NCBI GenBank assembly: GCA_025354565.1 | Contig: JANXMQ010000084.1 | Coordinates: 1-39,165 of the forward strand | DNA: 39,165 nucleotides | Direction of reading: 5' to 3' | Source of the DNA: Akkermansiaceae bacterium | GTDB taxonomy: Bacteria; Verrucomicrobiota; Verrucomicrobiia; Verrucomicrobiales; Akkermansiaceae | Part shown: positions 5,893 through 14,352 of the stretch, piece after piece | Layout: every line of letters begins with the position of its first letter | Numbering within the stretch: the first letter of the stretch is position 1 | Position numbers and translations under genes: made by a program | The notes under the pieces: generated by a model | Told to the model about the DNA's origin: nothing | The model's input: the letters and a program-made list of their open reading frames with translations, nothing else | Databases searched by the model: none

Positions 5893-7332
5893 TTATTCCG
5901 GCTGCTGAGTAATCGCCGCCCGGCTTTCAATGACAATGACGGGACGATGGAGCTTGCGCACCGCTTGATTCCAGACCTTGCCCCGCACCTTGATTTGCTT
6001 CCCTATCAGAGTCTTGATTTGCGCTTCTTCCAAGCCGGCAGACGCGCCTTTGGTATTGATCGCTCCGCAGGGTTCGACATTTGTTGGCTTTTTTGAAAAG
6101 AGGAGATACATGACCGCCCCGCCACGCGAATAGGAAATTCCGGTCAGCACCCCTTCGAAACTAACTTCGCCTTTTTGGGCGAGAAGAAGATCTCCATTTA
6201 CGATGGTGTAAACTCCGTCGGCACGCAGCGAAGATGGCTGATTACTGGCCGGTTGCGGAGTAACATTGTGATGGACCGCCGCGTTGAGCTCAGCGGCTTT
6301 GTGGGTCGCTTGTTCTGTCGGCGACTCACCTGGGACGGCATTGGGCTCGGGAACTGGCTCGGCAGCCGTGGTGGGTGCAGGCTTTTCAGGTGAAATTGCT
6401 GTGGAGGCGGGAGCCATGGGTTCCGGCCTAGTGATCGCCACCTTGCCGGCCGCTAGGTCAACATTTGGGATTCGATGCTTCAGATTGTGCCAGTAAACGA
6501 GTCCTGCCGCGCCGAGGCCGATAAGCAACAGGGCGGCAACTCCAGGCAACAAGGAAAATTTGTCAGAGGTTTTTTTCCGTTGAAGGATCAGCACGGGAGC
6601 CTGCCCCATCGGTCGCTTGATCGGGATGGTCTGAGCTGTTACCGGTGGTTCGACGCTGAGCGACGCGGCTAACATTTCCCGGGCCTCTTTCAGGGTCGTG
6701 GTTTTTGCCACGCCACGCAACCATTTCAGCCAGGCTCCGAGACCACCCGCCGCTTGCTCCTCAACAGCGATCCCACGCCAGCCCATGACCTCTTCGGTTA
6801 GACCGACAAGACCATCCAAGCCACGCTGGCGTTGGTGCTTTCCCAAGCCTTTCAGGGGGGAAATCGAGAACGTGAAACCCCGGCCGGTGGCGGCATCGCC
6901 GACGAGGATCGTGTGCAGTCCGGTCTCTACCCAGACCACTTCCTCGGCGAGCGTTTCCGACAGCAATTGGGAAACGTCGAGCGCTTCTAAAATGAGTCGA
7001 GTGGCATTCTCCGGGGAGAGCGGTTTGGCATCCACATAGGTTTTTAAAGGCATCCCCTCGAGCCACTCGGTCGCGATGTAAGGCATCCCATCGACCGGAT
7101 CACAACCGCCGCCGATGACGGTACACAAAGCGGGATGAGTGACGCCAATCAGGCGGGCGATGGCGATGTTATAGGCGGCCTGCTCGTCAACACTTAAGCC
7201 GCCGCCACCCGGGCCGAAGGGGAAAAACCGGCGGACCGCGACAAGCTCGTTCGTTTCCGAGTCTATCGCGCGGAAAACCACCCCCGAAGCATCTTGGAGC
7301 ACTAGATCCTCAATTTGAAAACGCCGGATCAC
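5893..7332 (-). CDS. kinase-like (degenerate) membrane protein with C-terminal OB-like domain
   Basis: I place the start at a GTG at 7330-7332 (VIRRFQIEDL...), just after the upstream CBM9-like gene stops at 7343; an ATG at 7419 in the same frame would overlap that gene by 77 bp. The first about 240 residues resemble a protein-kinase lobe (GVVFRAID, then VAVRRFFPF in the position of the catalytic Lys strand, then IATEWLEG as hinge), but I see no HRD or DFG motif, so it is probably a pseudokinase. A single membrane segment (LLPGVAALLLIGLGAAGLVY) follows, then a Pro/Ala/Glu-rich linker and a C-terminal domain of about 110 residues that resembles OB-fold nucleic-acid- or ligand-binding domains. 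It is convergent with rtcR, 16 bp away. Substrate or ligand unknown. Confidence 0.7.
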   Translation of the reverse strand: MIRRFQIEDLVLQDASGVVFRAIDSETNELVAVRRFFPFGPGGGGLSVDEQAAYNIAIARLIGVTHPALCTVIGGGCDPVDGMPYIATEWLEGMPLKTYVDAKPLSPENATRLILEALDVSQLLSETLAEEVVWVETGLHTILVGDAATGRGFTFSISPLKGLGKHQRQRGLDGLVGLTEEVMGWRGIAVEEQAAGGLGAWLKWLRGVAKTTTLKEAREMLAASLSVEPPVTAQTIPIKRPMGQAPVLILQRKKTSDKFSLLPGVAALLLIGLGAAGLVYWHNLKHRIPNVDLAAGKVAITRPEPMAPASTAISPEKPAPTTAAEPVPEPNAVPGESPTEQATHKAAELNAAVHHNVTPQPASNQPSSLRADGVYTIVNGDLLLAQKGEVSFEGVLTGISYSRGGAVMYLLFSKKPTNVEPCGAINTKGASAGLEEAQIKTLIGKQIKVRGKVWNQAVRKLHRPVIVIESRAAITQQPE

Positions 7333-7342
7333 GATGGGGTAT

Positions 7343-7966
7343 CTAACTGGGAGTTGAGAGCGGCACAGATGATGCGCTCCGGAACCGTTGTGGTTGGTGG
7401 AAATCCGGTTCACCGGCACCGAGGGCGGTGGCGGAGAGGAATTTTTGGTCCGGTGATTCCAGAATCATGGTGACATTAACGCGGGTTGCCGGGCCGAAAT
7501 CAAGCCGTGCTTTCAGCAAGTCCAGGGGGATTGCCAAGGCCGCCAGCCATGAGCCGTCCGGCGATAGATCGGCAAAAGTCGCCACGCCAGGCATTGCGAT
7601 GTCCGCCTCGTCCGCCCGCACGCGCGGCGCGGTGAACTCGCAGGACCACCAAGCTCCGTTAGGCGCAAGGTTGAACTCGAAATATCGCTGGCCGGCCGGG
7701 TCTGCTAGAAACAATTCCGCGACATCATACTGCCAGAGTCCGGCATGGAACGCGCCGGGTCGGGCCTGCGGGTGAATCCGGGCAGCTTGGCGATGATGGG
7801 CGATGAACCACAAACACGCAGGATCCCGAATAAGACAAAAAGCCGCCGGTTGCCGCAACGGCGCGCCGTTGAGGTCCTGCACCAGCCCTTGCAGCGGCAC
7901 GTCCAACTCACCCCAAACCAGAGGTCGGGGACTGGTGAAAACCGTCATGCCTTGGATTATGCGCAA
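7343..7966 (-). CDS. CBM9-like / DOMON-like carbohydrate-binding domain protein
   Basis: 207 residues. The pattern FLADPAGQRYFEFNLAPNG followed by WW, and later DGSWLAALAIPLDLL, is that of family 9 carbohydrate-binding-like domains often found alone or on outer-surface proteins in this phylum. There is no catalytic domain and no clear signal peptide; a second possible start is the Met at residue 7 (MTVFTSPRPL). It sits directly upstream of the kinase-like gene on the same strand and may be cotranscribed with it. The ligand is unknown. Confidence 0.65.
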   Translation of the reverse strand: MRIIQGMTVFTSPRPLVWGELDVPLQGLVQDLNGAPLRQPAAFCLIRDPACLWFIAHHRQAARIHPQARPGAFHAGLWQYDVAELFLADPAGQRYFEFNLAPNGAWWSCEFTAPRVRADEADIAMPGVATFADLSPDGSWLAALAIPLDLLKARLDFGPATRVNVTMILESPDQKFLSATALGAGEPDFHQPQRFRSASSVPLSTPS

Positions 7967-8086
7967 GCCGTAGATTTGCTGTCGAGGCTGGAGATGCGGC
8001 CATCCCTGAAAGTATTCGCAAAACGCGTGGAAATTAGGTGGCTATTTGGCCGGGATTTTGCTCACTTCGGGCGTCAAACCAATTTC

Positions 8087-8842
8087 ATGTCCCGCTCACG
8101 CTCAGAATTTTACAACACCATCGAGTACATTGGCCTGCGCCCGCAAAAACCAAAGCGCCGGAACTTCTTCGGCGGCTGGGTGATCATCCTGATCGCCTTG
8201 GCGATGGGATTTTGGTTCGGCAAGCCGCTGATTCCCTTTCTCAAGGCGGCCCAGGCGGCACCCTCCACCGAGCAAGCGGATCTGCTGATATCCTCGCTGA
8301 AGAGTTCTAACGATTTCCAGGACGGTCTGGCGGCTGCGGCACTGGCGCACACCGCGGACAATGTGACTTACGATCTCGCATACTTTAAAATCGCCTATCC
8401 GAACGGCGACGTGCCTGCGAACAAGGGCGTTGCTGCCGATGTGGTGATTCGTAGTTTTCGGGCCATGAAAATGGATCTACAGGTGATGGTGCATGAGGAC
8501 ATGGCGGCGAATTTCCGCCTCTATCCGCAGCTTTGGGGCGCTTCGGCTCCGGACACCAACATCGATCACCGCCGGGTGCCGAATCTCCAGCGTTTCTTCG
8601 AGCGCAAGGGTGAAACACTGACCACCTCGCGCAACCCCGCCGACTATCAGCCAGGCGACATCGTCATCTGGTCGCTGGCCAACGCGGAGTCGCACATCGG
8701 CATCATCGTTCCTGGCCCCGGCGATCACGCGAACGAACCATGGGTCGTCCATAACATCGGCCTCGGCGTGAAATGGGAGAACATTCTCTTCGACTACAGC
8801 ATCCAGCGCCATTTCCGCTTCTCGCCTGAGGACTCGAAGTGA
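8087..8842 (+). CDS. DUF1287 family protein (YijF-like), membrane-anchored
   Basis: I choose the ATG at 8087 (MSRSRSEFYN...), giving 251 residues; the frame is open further upstream to 7745 but that part overlaps the opposite CBM9-like gene. A membrane segment (about residues 26-45, VIILIALAMGFWFG) is followed by the DUF1287 domain with AYPNGDVPANKGVAADVVI, a VHEDM motif, and GDIVIW...SHIGII near the C-terminus. The GDIV...HIGI arrangement recalls NlpC/P60-like cell-wall hydrolase folds. The usual GVC of the family appears as GVA here, so the equivalent Cys is absent. It ends 8 bp before the convergent hom gene. Cell-envelope role inferred; activity unknown. Confidence 0.75.
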   Translation: MSRSRSEFYNTIEYIGLRPQKPKRRNFFGGWVIILIALAMGFWFGKPLIPFLKAAQAAPSTEQADLLISSLKSSNDFQDGLAAAALAHTADNVTYDLAYFKIAYPNGDVPANKGVAADVVIRSFRAMKMDLQVMVHEDMAANFRLYPQLWGASAPDTNIDHRRVPNLQRFFERKGETLTTSRNPADYQPGDIVIWSLANAESHIGIIVPGPGDHANEPWVVHNIGLGVKWENILFDYSIQRHFRFSPEDSK

Positions 8843-8849
8843 GAGTCTG

Positions 8850-10175
8850 TTAGCCTAGATTCTCGATGCGAAAAACGACGGGCGTGCTGTTGATGCAGTC
8901 GAGCGCTTCGATTTCCGCTAGGGCGGCTTGTAGCTTGCCGAAGGGGCAGGTGTGGAGGAGGAAGACCATGTCCACGAATTCCGCGTCCGGGTTACTGGGA
9001 TTGACTGGCGAATGGGTGCCGGAAATACCGATGCGGTGATCCGCAAGGACCCGGGCGATTTCGGCGACCACCCCCGGGCGGTCGGTCACGTCGAAGCGGA
9101 CATAATACGCGGTCGAGGTTTCCCCCACCGGTAGGATGCGACCGCTTTCGCGATATGGCAGGAACCCGCGATGGCCGCTGGCTTGGCGTAGCGAGCGGGC
9201 GGCTTCCACTAGGTCCGCCACCACCGAGGATGCGGTGGGATCCTGGCCGGCCCCACGCCCGTAGAACAACGACTCCCCAGCGGTATCGCCATGCACGGCG
9301 ACGGCATTGAAGACGCCATGCACGGAGGCGAGAATGTTCGACTGGGCGATAAAGGATGGCTGGATTCGCAGTTCCACCGCGCCGTCCGCATGTTCCCGAA
9401 TGACAGCTAACAGCTTGACGGCATACCCAAGATTTTTCGCGAAACTGATGTCCGTGGGGCGGACCTGTTCGATACCTGAGACCTGAATGGTTGCCGGATC
9501 GATGGGAAAACCGTAGGCCAGCGTGGCTAGCAGGATCGCCTTGTGGGCGGCGTCCCAGCCATTCACATCGAGCGCGGGATCGGCCTCCGCGTAGCCGAGC
9601 GCTTGGGCCTCGCCGAGGGCGGCGGCAAAGGTCAGCCCGGCATCGGTCATGCGGCCAAGGATGTAATTTGAGGTGCCGTTGATGATGCCGGAAAACGAGT
9701 GAATGCGGTTGCCGATGAATGAGTCCTGGACCGTCCGAATGATTGGGATGCCACCCGCGACGGCCGCCTCAAAATGGATCGGTGTGTCCATTTCCCGGGA
9801 AATCGCAAACAGCTCGACCCCACGCTCGGCAAGCAGCGCCTTGTTGCCCGTGACGACCGGCTTTTTCGCACGGAGGGCCGCAGCCACGATCTCGAAGGCG
9901 TCTGTGATACCGCCGATGAGCTCGACGACGATCTCGACCGTCGGATCACTGACGAGCGCGTGCCAGTCGGTGGTGAAAATTTCCGCAGGCACATCGCCAG
10001 TCGTGGCACGCGCCTTCGTCAGATCGCGGACGAGGATTTTCGCGATGTGCAGGGCGACGCCGCCGCCGGTACGCCCGGTGATGAGTTCGCCATTGCGTTG
10101 CAGCGCGTTCCAGACGCCGGAGCCGACGGTTCCGAATCCGGCCAAGCCGATGCCTAAGGATGAGCAGGAGTTCAC
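8850..10175 (-). CDS. hom: homoserine dehydrogenase
   Basis: Reduces aspartate-4-semialdehyde to homoserine in threonine/methionine synthesis. I choose a GTG start at 10173-10175 (VNSCSSLGIG...), giving 441 residues, the normal size; the frame is open upstream but that stretch overlaps the DUF2934 gene and is low-complexity. The NAD(P)-binding motif GLAGFGTVGSG lies at the N-terminus. The catalytic domain follows (VTGNKALLAERG, GIINGTSNYIL, ALGYAEADPALDVNGWDAAHK), with a C-terminal ACT domain (YYVRFDVTDRPGVVAEIARVL) that in relatives gives threonine feedback control. It stands alone, without thrB or thrC nearby. Confidence 0.95.
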   Translation of the reverse strand: MNSCSSLGIGLAGFGTVGSGVWNALQRNGELITGRTGGGVALHIAKILVRDLTKARATTGDVPAEIFTTDWHALVSDPTVEIVVELIGGITDAFEIVAAALRAKKPVVTGNKALLAERGVELFAISREMDTPIHFEAAVAGGIPIIRTVQDSFIGNRIHSFSGIINGTSNYILGRMTDAGLTFAAALGEAQALGYAEADPALDVNGWDAAHKAILLATLAYGFPIDPATIQVSGIEQVRPTDISFAKNLGYAVKLLAVIREHADGAVELRIQPSFIAQSNILASVHGVFNAVAVHGDTAGESLFYGRGAGQDPTASSVVADLVEAARSLRQASGHRGFLPYRESGRILPVGETSTAYYVRFDVTDRPGVVAEIARVLADHRIGISGTHSPVNPSNPDAEFVDMVFLLHTCPFGKLQAALAEIEALDCINSTPVVFRIENLG

Positions 10176-10239
10176 GCGGCGGACTGTGGCGGCGATTTGG
10201 CCGCTGTCCAAGCCGGAAGAGTCGGAAAAATCGGGCGGA

Positions 10240-10536
10240 TTATTCGGGCTGCGCGAGCTGTTGTTCCGCCTCCAACCAGTCCGATTGATGGTCGCCCGGC
10301 AGACCAAGCTCCCGCCGACGGCAGTGGTTGAGGTAGGCGGCTCGGGCAATGGCGTCCAGCGAAGGCTTGGCGGCGGCTTTTTTCGCAGCGGGCGAGGCTT
10401 TTTTCGCAACAGCCTTTTTGGCAACAGCCTTCTTTGCGGCCTTTTTCGCAGCTTTCTTGGCTGCGGGCTTTGGCGTGACCTCGGCATCCTTGGCAGGAGA
10501 TTCCGGTGAATTTTTTGCAGTTTTCTTGGCGGCCAT
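10240..10536 (-). CDS. Lys/Ala-rich DUF2934 protein, histone H1-like tail
   Basis: 98 residues from the ATG at 10534-10536 (MAAKKTAKNSP...). The first about 55 residues are an AKKA-type repeat like bacterial histone H1-like tails; the last 40 (IARAAYLNHCRRRELGLPGDH, then DWLEAEQQL) match the short DUF2934 helical domain. This combination suggests a small nucleoid-associated protein, but DNA binding is inferred from charge only. It lies 64 bp upstream of hom on the same strand and is divergent from the OmpA-domain gene across about 100 bp. Confidence 0.75.
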   Translation of the reverse strand: MAAKKTAKNSPESPAKDAEVTPKPAAKKAAKKAAKKAVAKKAVAKKASPAAKKAAAKPSLDAIARAAYLNHCRRRELGLPGDHQSDWLEAEQQLAQPE

Positions 10537-10639
10537 GGTAGGTGGGAGTTGGTTTTGAATGAGCAGGTGTGATACCAAACGGAGAATAATCCTCCTTTCT
10601 GGGGATTGCCAGCACATTACAACGGCGTATAGTGGCGGC

Positions 10640-11893
10640 GTGGCAAGCGATTATTCATGGAGCGCATCGCGGGACAGCGGGACCTATCGGTTGCCCGGTC
10701 CGGATCATCTTGGCTGGTGGGCGGCGGTGGCGATGTTGCTCTCGATCCTGCTCCACGTCGTGGTTTTCTTCGCGCTGGATCGCATGAAAATCGCCTTCAA
10801 ATTGGAGGAAACTCACGAACTTAGCACCCGCCCGATCAACAGTCGTGTCGAAGTCCGGCCCTTGGAAAACGAACGCTCCCAGCCGCCCGAGGACGTGGTG
10901 AAGCCACCCACCAACAGTGCCACCTTACTGGAGGATGTCGAACTCCTGAACGTCCTGCCGAAGGATCAGGAAATCGATATCAAACCCCAGATCGTCGAGG
11001 CGCAGTATGCCCTGCGCTTACAAAATCCCGCGAAGGAAGGCAGTCCCGTGGCCATTGCCCAACAGGTTTCATCCGGGTTTGATATCGCTGCCGAGCTGCC
11101 TGAAATCGGCCGCCAGCCTGACAACCTCAAGCCCGCGCAAATCGGCCAACTCACGGTGGACCCCGGCTCAAAGCAGGAGGATGATCAGGTGCTCGGAAAA
11201 TTCACCGATGATCTCATCAAGCAGGGTGCTAACGGCAAGACCGAGAACGGCACGCTCGACGGTATCACCTCGCTTGACAAGCTGCTCGACCTCCCCGCGA
11301 ACGTCTTGCTCAGCAAAAAAACCATGCTGCCAAGCGACCTGCTCTTTGAGTTTAACCAGTCCGAACTCCGCGAGAGCGCCAAGATTGGCCTGATGAAACT
11401 CGGCCTGCTCATGGACCGCAATCCCGGCCTCTATTGCTGGATCGAGGGCCACACCGACCTCGTCGGCGGCGACGATTTCAACCTGAACCTCTCTATCAAA
11501 CGCGCCGAGGCGGTGAAAAACTACCTCGTCACCTCCCTCCGCATGGATGCCTCCAAGATCATCACCCGCGGCTTCGGGCGCTACGAACCCATTGTCATCA
11601 CCGGCACCGCCGAGGAACAGGCCGTCAACCGCCGGGTGGAAATCCGCATGAGAAAAACCCCGCCGACCAAGGATCAACTCAAGATCGCGCCACCCAAAGC
11701 CGCCGTCATTGAGGAAGAACCCGCAGCCAAAGCCGTGCTCGTCAAACCGAACCGCGCCCTGCCCGTCGAGGAAGAACCCCCGCCCGCGAGAGCGACCCCC
11801 GTGGAAATCCATCCCTTTCCCGAGCCACCCAAGGCCAGCCCTGTTGATCCGGAAATCCCGCGCGCCGTGCCACGAGCGCAAGCGGTGGAGTGA
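10640..11893 (+). CDS. inner-membrane-anchored OmpA-domain protein
   Basis: I prefer a GTG start at 10640 (VASDYSWSAS..., 417 residues); an in-frame ATG exists at 10559. One membrane helix at about residues 25-45 (WWAAVAMLLSILLHVVVFFAL) is followed by about 180 residues of periplasmic linker and an OmpA/Pal/MotB-type peptidoglycan-binding domain (about 230-340: LLFEFNQSELRESAK, then WIEGHTDLVGGDDFNLNLS and NRRVEIRMRK). The C-terminal 70 residues are rich in Pro, Glu and Ala. The topology resembles MotB or TonB-like proteins, and no partner ExbB/TolQ gene is adjacent. Likely role: envelope integrity or anchoring to the cell wall. Confidence 0.8.
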   Translation: MASDYSWSASRDSGTYRLPGPDHLGWWAAVAMLLSILLHVVVFFALDRMKIAFKLEETHELSTRPINSRVEVRPLENERSQPPEDVVKPPTNSATLLEDVELLNVLPKDQEIDIKPQIVEAQYALRLQNPAKEGSPVAIAQQVSSGFDIAAELPEIGRQPDNLKPAQIGQLTVDPGSKQEDDQVLGKFTDDLIKQGANGKTENGTLDGITSLDKLLDLPANVLLSKKTMLPSDLLFEFNQSELRESAKIGLMKLGLLMDRNPGLYCWIEGHTDLVGGDDFNLNLSIKRAEAVKNYLVTSLRMDASKIITRGFGRYEPIVITGTAEEQAVNRRVEIRMRKTPPTKDQLKIAPPKAAVIEEEPAAKAVLVKPNRALPVEEEPPPARATPVEIHPFPEPPKASPVDPEIPRAVPRAQAVE

Positions 11894-11965
11894 TTCAGGC
11901 GAGTGCGGGTGTTTTTAACACTTACGCTTTACTTTCGACGGCTGCGGTTGCATTGAGTTGTCGTC

Positions 11966-12304
11966 TTGAAAAACACTATTATGAAAACACCAACTATCGC
12001 CGCTATCTCATTTGCCCTCCTCGGTTTCGCCACCACCGCCCACGCCGGAACCTATCAGGTCACCGGGCCGGTCCTTGAAGTGACCGATGCCAAAATCGTC
12101 GTCCAAAAGGACAAGGAGAAATGGGAACTCGCCCGCACTGCCGACACCAAAGTCACCGGCGAGCTGAAGGTGGGTTCCAAGGTCACCATCCAATACACGA
12201 TGACCGCCACCACCGTCGAGGTGAAGCCCGACAAAGCCGAGAAATCCGCCGCGCCAGCCAAGGCAGCGGACAAAGCTAAAACCACCAAGCCCGCCAAACC
12301 ATAA
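11966..12304 (+). CDS. small secreted protein with lysine-rich tail
   Basis: 112 residues from the ATG at 11966, or 107 from the second ATG at 11981 (MKTPTIAAIS). A clean signal peptide ends at ATTAHA, followed by GTYQVTGPVLEVTDAKIVVQK. The mature part is a small beta-rich domain of about 55 residues, then a Lys/Ala/Pro tail (KPDKAEKSAAPAKAADK...). Similar short secreted proteins are common in this group, but I cannot name the family. It is monocistronic, between the OmpA-domain gene and a convergent GNAT gene. Confidence 0.7.
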   Translation: MKNTIMKTPTIAAISFALLGFATTAHAGTYQVTGPVLEVTDAKIVVQKDKEKWELARTADTKVTGELKVGSKVTIQYTMTATTVEVKPDKAEKSAAPAKAADKAKTTKPAKP

Positions 12305-12308
12305 CTTT

Positions 12309-12326
12309 GATGGCTTCATCGCCATC
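12309..12326. terminator. candidate convergent terminator hairpin
   Basis: GATGGC-TTCATC-GCCATC forms a 6-bp stem 5 bases after the stop of the small secreted gene, and TTGAT-TGCG-ATCAA (12349-12362) lies at the end of the opposing GNAT gene. Neither has a strong T-tract, so intrinsic termination is only possible. Confidence 0.35.
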
Positions 12327-12358
12327 GGCTTTCGTCATGTCGTGGTTCTTGATTGCGA

Positions 12359-13267
12359 TCAAATCTCCGACGTATTCATCATCCAAGCACCCTTCGGCAA
12401 ACCGGTTCCATACACACTGGCTTCCGCGAGGGTGACGGTCCCTCCACTCGCTTCCAATAGGGTATCGACCATGGGAAGTCCCACAGGGAGTGCTGTGAAA
12501 AGCCCGGGATAGCCGAGTTCCGCGGATTTTTTAATCGCAGCCTGGATCAGATTGAAGAGGCCGCTGGCTGAGGTGCATCGCAACTGGGTCAGATGCGCGG
12601 AAACCATTTCACAGCCATCGGATCGCCAGAGTCGTTTTCCGCGACGGGTGTCAATGAGAAGCCCTGTGCCTCCGTCCACGGCAATGACATGGGGCGGGAT
12701 CTTTGAAGCGATCCCAGGATCGCCGTCCCGAGGTCGGTGGTACGGTTCCGTCATGAGACGACTGGTTTGCAAAAAGGTTTCGAGCGGTCTGCGGGTGTCG
12801 AAGCGCAAGATCGCAAGTTTTGCGAGTTCTTCGAATTTTGGGATCCCCAGCCGGCCGGTATGTTTGTCGGAAGGAATCGAGCCGTTCATCACGACGGAAA
12901 AGGCCGCCTTGAAGCCAGCGGCCATGATCTGCTCGCGGGCCGCCACAGCCAAGCGACCGAGAACGGTTCGGCCACGAAACTTCGCGACCACTTTCGCATC
13001 ACCGAGGTAGGCTGTGGGGATCGAAGTTCCGTCAGTTAGGTCGATGGTCCGCTCGACGACTGCCAGCGAACCGACGATCTCGTTGGAAATTTCTGCCAGA
13101 TAGACCCGGGCCTTTCCCATACTTCGGAAAAAGCGTGAGTAGTCTTCTCCGTGAGAGATCGAAAATGAGTCGGTAGGACCGAGCGGATAGCGGAATTGCT
13201 GCTCGAATCCGGCAAGGGTACGCGCCAAATCCGGCGGTGGCGGGCCTGTGATGCAGAGGATTTTCAT
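12359..13267 (-). CDS. GNAT-family acyltransferase, last gene of lipid-related operon
   Basis: 302 residues. The central part (VYLAEISNEIVGSLAVVERTI, then YLGDAKVVAKFRGRTVLGRLAVAAREQ) has the strand and acyl-CoA-loop pattern of GNAT N-acyltransferases (R/Q-x-x-G-x-G/A replaced by KFRGRTVLG). The C-terminal half is less familiar and may be a second GNAT-like lobe. Its ATG overlaps the stop of the DUF3419 gene by 4 bases (ATGA at 13264-13267), so it should be translationally coupled. Given its neighbours, it probably acylates an amino group, for example that introduced by the DUF3419 enzyme; that substrate is inference. Confidence 0.7.
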   Translation of the reverse strand: MKILCITGPPPPDLARTLAGFEQQFRYPLGPTDSFSISHGEDYSRFFRSMGKARVYLAEISNEIVGSLAVVERTIDLTDGTSIPTAYLGDAKVVAKFRGRTVLGRLAVAAREQIMAAGFKAAFSVVMNGSIPSDKHTGRLGIPKFEELAKLAILRFDTRRPLETFLQTSRLMTEPYHRPRDGDPGIASKIPPHVIAVDGGTGLLIDTRRGKRLWRSDGCEMVSAHLTQLRCTSASGLFNLIQAAIKKSAELGYPGLFTALPVGLPMVDTLLEASGGTVTLAEASVYGTGLPKGAWMMNTSEI

Positions 13268-14352
13268 GGCCGTGAAGCGAGTAGAATTTTCGGATAGAAG
13301 AAGCTGCGGTCATCACGCTGGAGGCGTCGTCCATCATCTTGATGCCAAATGAGGTGAGGAAACAGGGCTGGGATATCGAGGCTGGAATTCAGTTGTCGGA
13401 TCAGGACCAAGCCGCCGGGCCGGAGGGTGCGGTGGGCGGCGGCCAGGGTGTCGCGGGCTGCTGCCGGTGATAACCAGTCGAGGATGTTAGAAAGATGAAT
13501 GAAATCCATGGATCCAGCGGGCGTGTCTCTCAATGCATCCAGCATTGCGGAATTGATATAAGTGGGTGGTGCTAGGATTGGCGCGGTGCTTTGCAGCCAA
13601 TCGACCGGGGTGGCGGGTGGAAATTTCCCGGCGAGAAGTTGCCAGATCCATGGGTTTTCCGCGGGTGCTTGGCGAGCGGTGATGGCGCGCAACTGTTGGA
13701 TGAAATGCTGGTGAAATGGCTGGCGGGGATTCCGCGTCGCACCCTCGCCGAACAGCGCGACCAGGTTTTCCAAGCTTAGCGCCTGCGCAAACCCAGCGTC
13801 CAGCGCGACGCCCAAGGTCGTGTCCGGCGCGATGAACCGGCTGGCGAAACCAGGGTCTGTGGTTAGAAGAAAGCTGGAAATTTCTTTGGCCCAAGGGGCT
13901 AGCAAGCGCCGCAGTTCCCGGAAAGCCGCTTCATACCGGCCGCATTGATCCGGTCCGTGTTCGGCGACGAAGGCAGGCTCGGCCAGCACATTTTCCGACA
14001 GATCGAGTTCGCGGAAAATGCCAGACCAGTTCTCCCACCGGACCTCGGCATGCATTGGCAAATGACCCAGCAGCGCCATGGATTTCTCTGGGCTGAAACT
14101 CGCCGCGAGGTGGAACCGGCAGCGCGTGAGGGCGAGTTGCGATGGATTCACATCGACCAGCACGAGCTTTGAAAGAGGCTGCCGCGCAAGGCAAACGGCA
14201 GTTTCCCCACCCGAGGCGATCATGATCACTGAGGCACCCGGAGGCAGTCGCCGCACGATTTCGAGATCCAACCGCGGGTCTTCACGGACTTGGGAAAAAG
14301 CCAGCGGCAACTTCGAGGCGTTGGTCACCCATGGATCGGGACCCGGTTTCAT
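13264..14352 (-). CDS. DUF3419 (BtaA-like) aminocarboxypropyl transferase
   Basis: I choose the ATG at 14350-14352, which overlaps the desaturase stop as ATGA and gives 362 residues. The family includes BtaA, which moves the 3-amino-3-carboxypropyl group of S-adenosylmethionine to diacylglycerol in betaine-lipid synthesis. Visible are the SAM-binding start VIMIASGGETAVCLARQPLSKLV, LVDVNPSQLALTRCR, then LFGEGATRNPRQPF, and a methyltransferase-like C-terminal segment (MDFIHLSNILDWLSPAAAR, RTLRPGGLVLIRQL). No BtaB-type N-methyltransferase is in the operon, so the product may be a homoserine-type lipid modified by the neighbouring GNAT instead of a trimethylated betaine lipid. Confidence 0.8.
   Translation of the reverse strand: MKPGPDPWVTNASKLPLAFSQVREDPRLDLEIVRRLPPGASVIMIASGGETAVCLARQPLSKLVLVDVNPSQLALTRCRFHLAASFSPEKSMALLGHLPMHAEVRWENWSGIFRELDLSENVLAEPAFVAEHGPDQCGRYEAAFRELRRLLAPWAKEISSFLLTTDPGFASRFIAPDTTLGVALDAGFAQALSLENLVALFGEGATRNPRQPFHQHFIQQLRAITARQAPAENPWIWQLLAGKFPPATPVDWLQSTAPILAPPTYINSAMLDALRDTPAGSMDFIHLSNILDWLSPAAARDTLAAAHRTLRPGGLVLIRQLNSSLDIPALFPHLIWHQDDGRRLQRDDRSFFYPKILLASRP

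Noticed and set aside
10176..10487. Homoserine dehydrogenase with a 100-residue basic N-terminal extension
   Set aside because: The extension is the frame-shadow of the Lys/Ala-rich DUF2934 gene; a GTG at 10173-10175 gives a normal-length enzyme.
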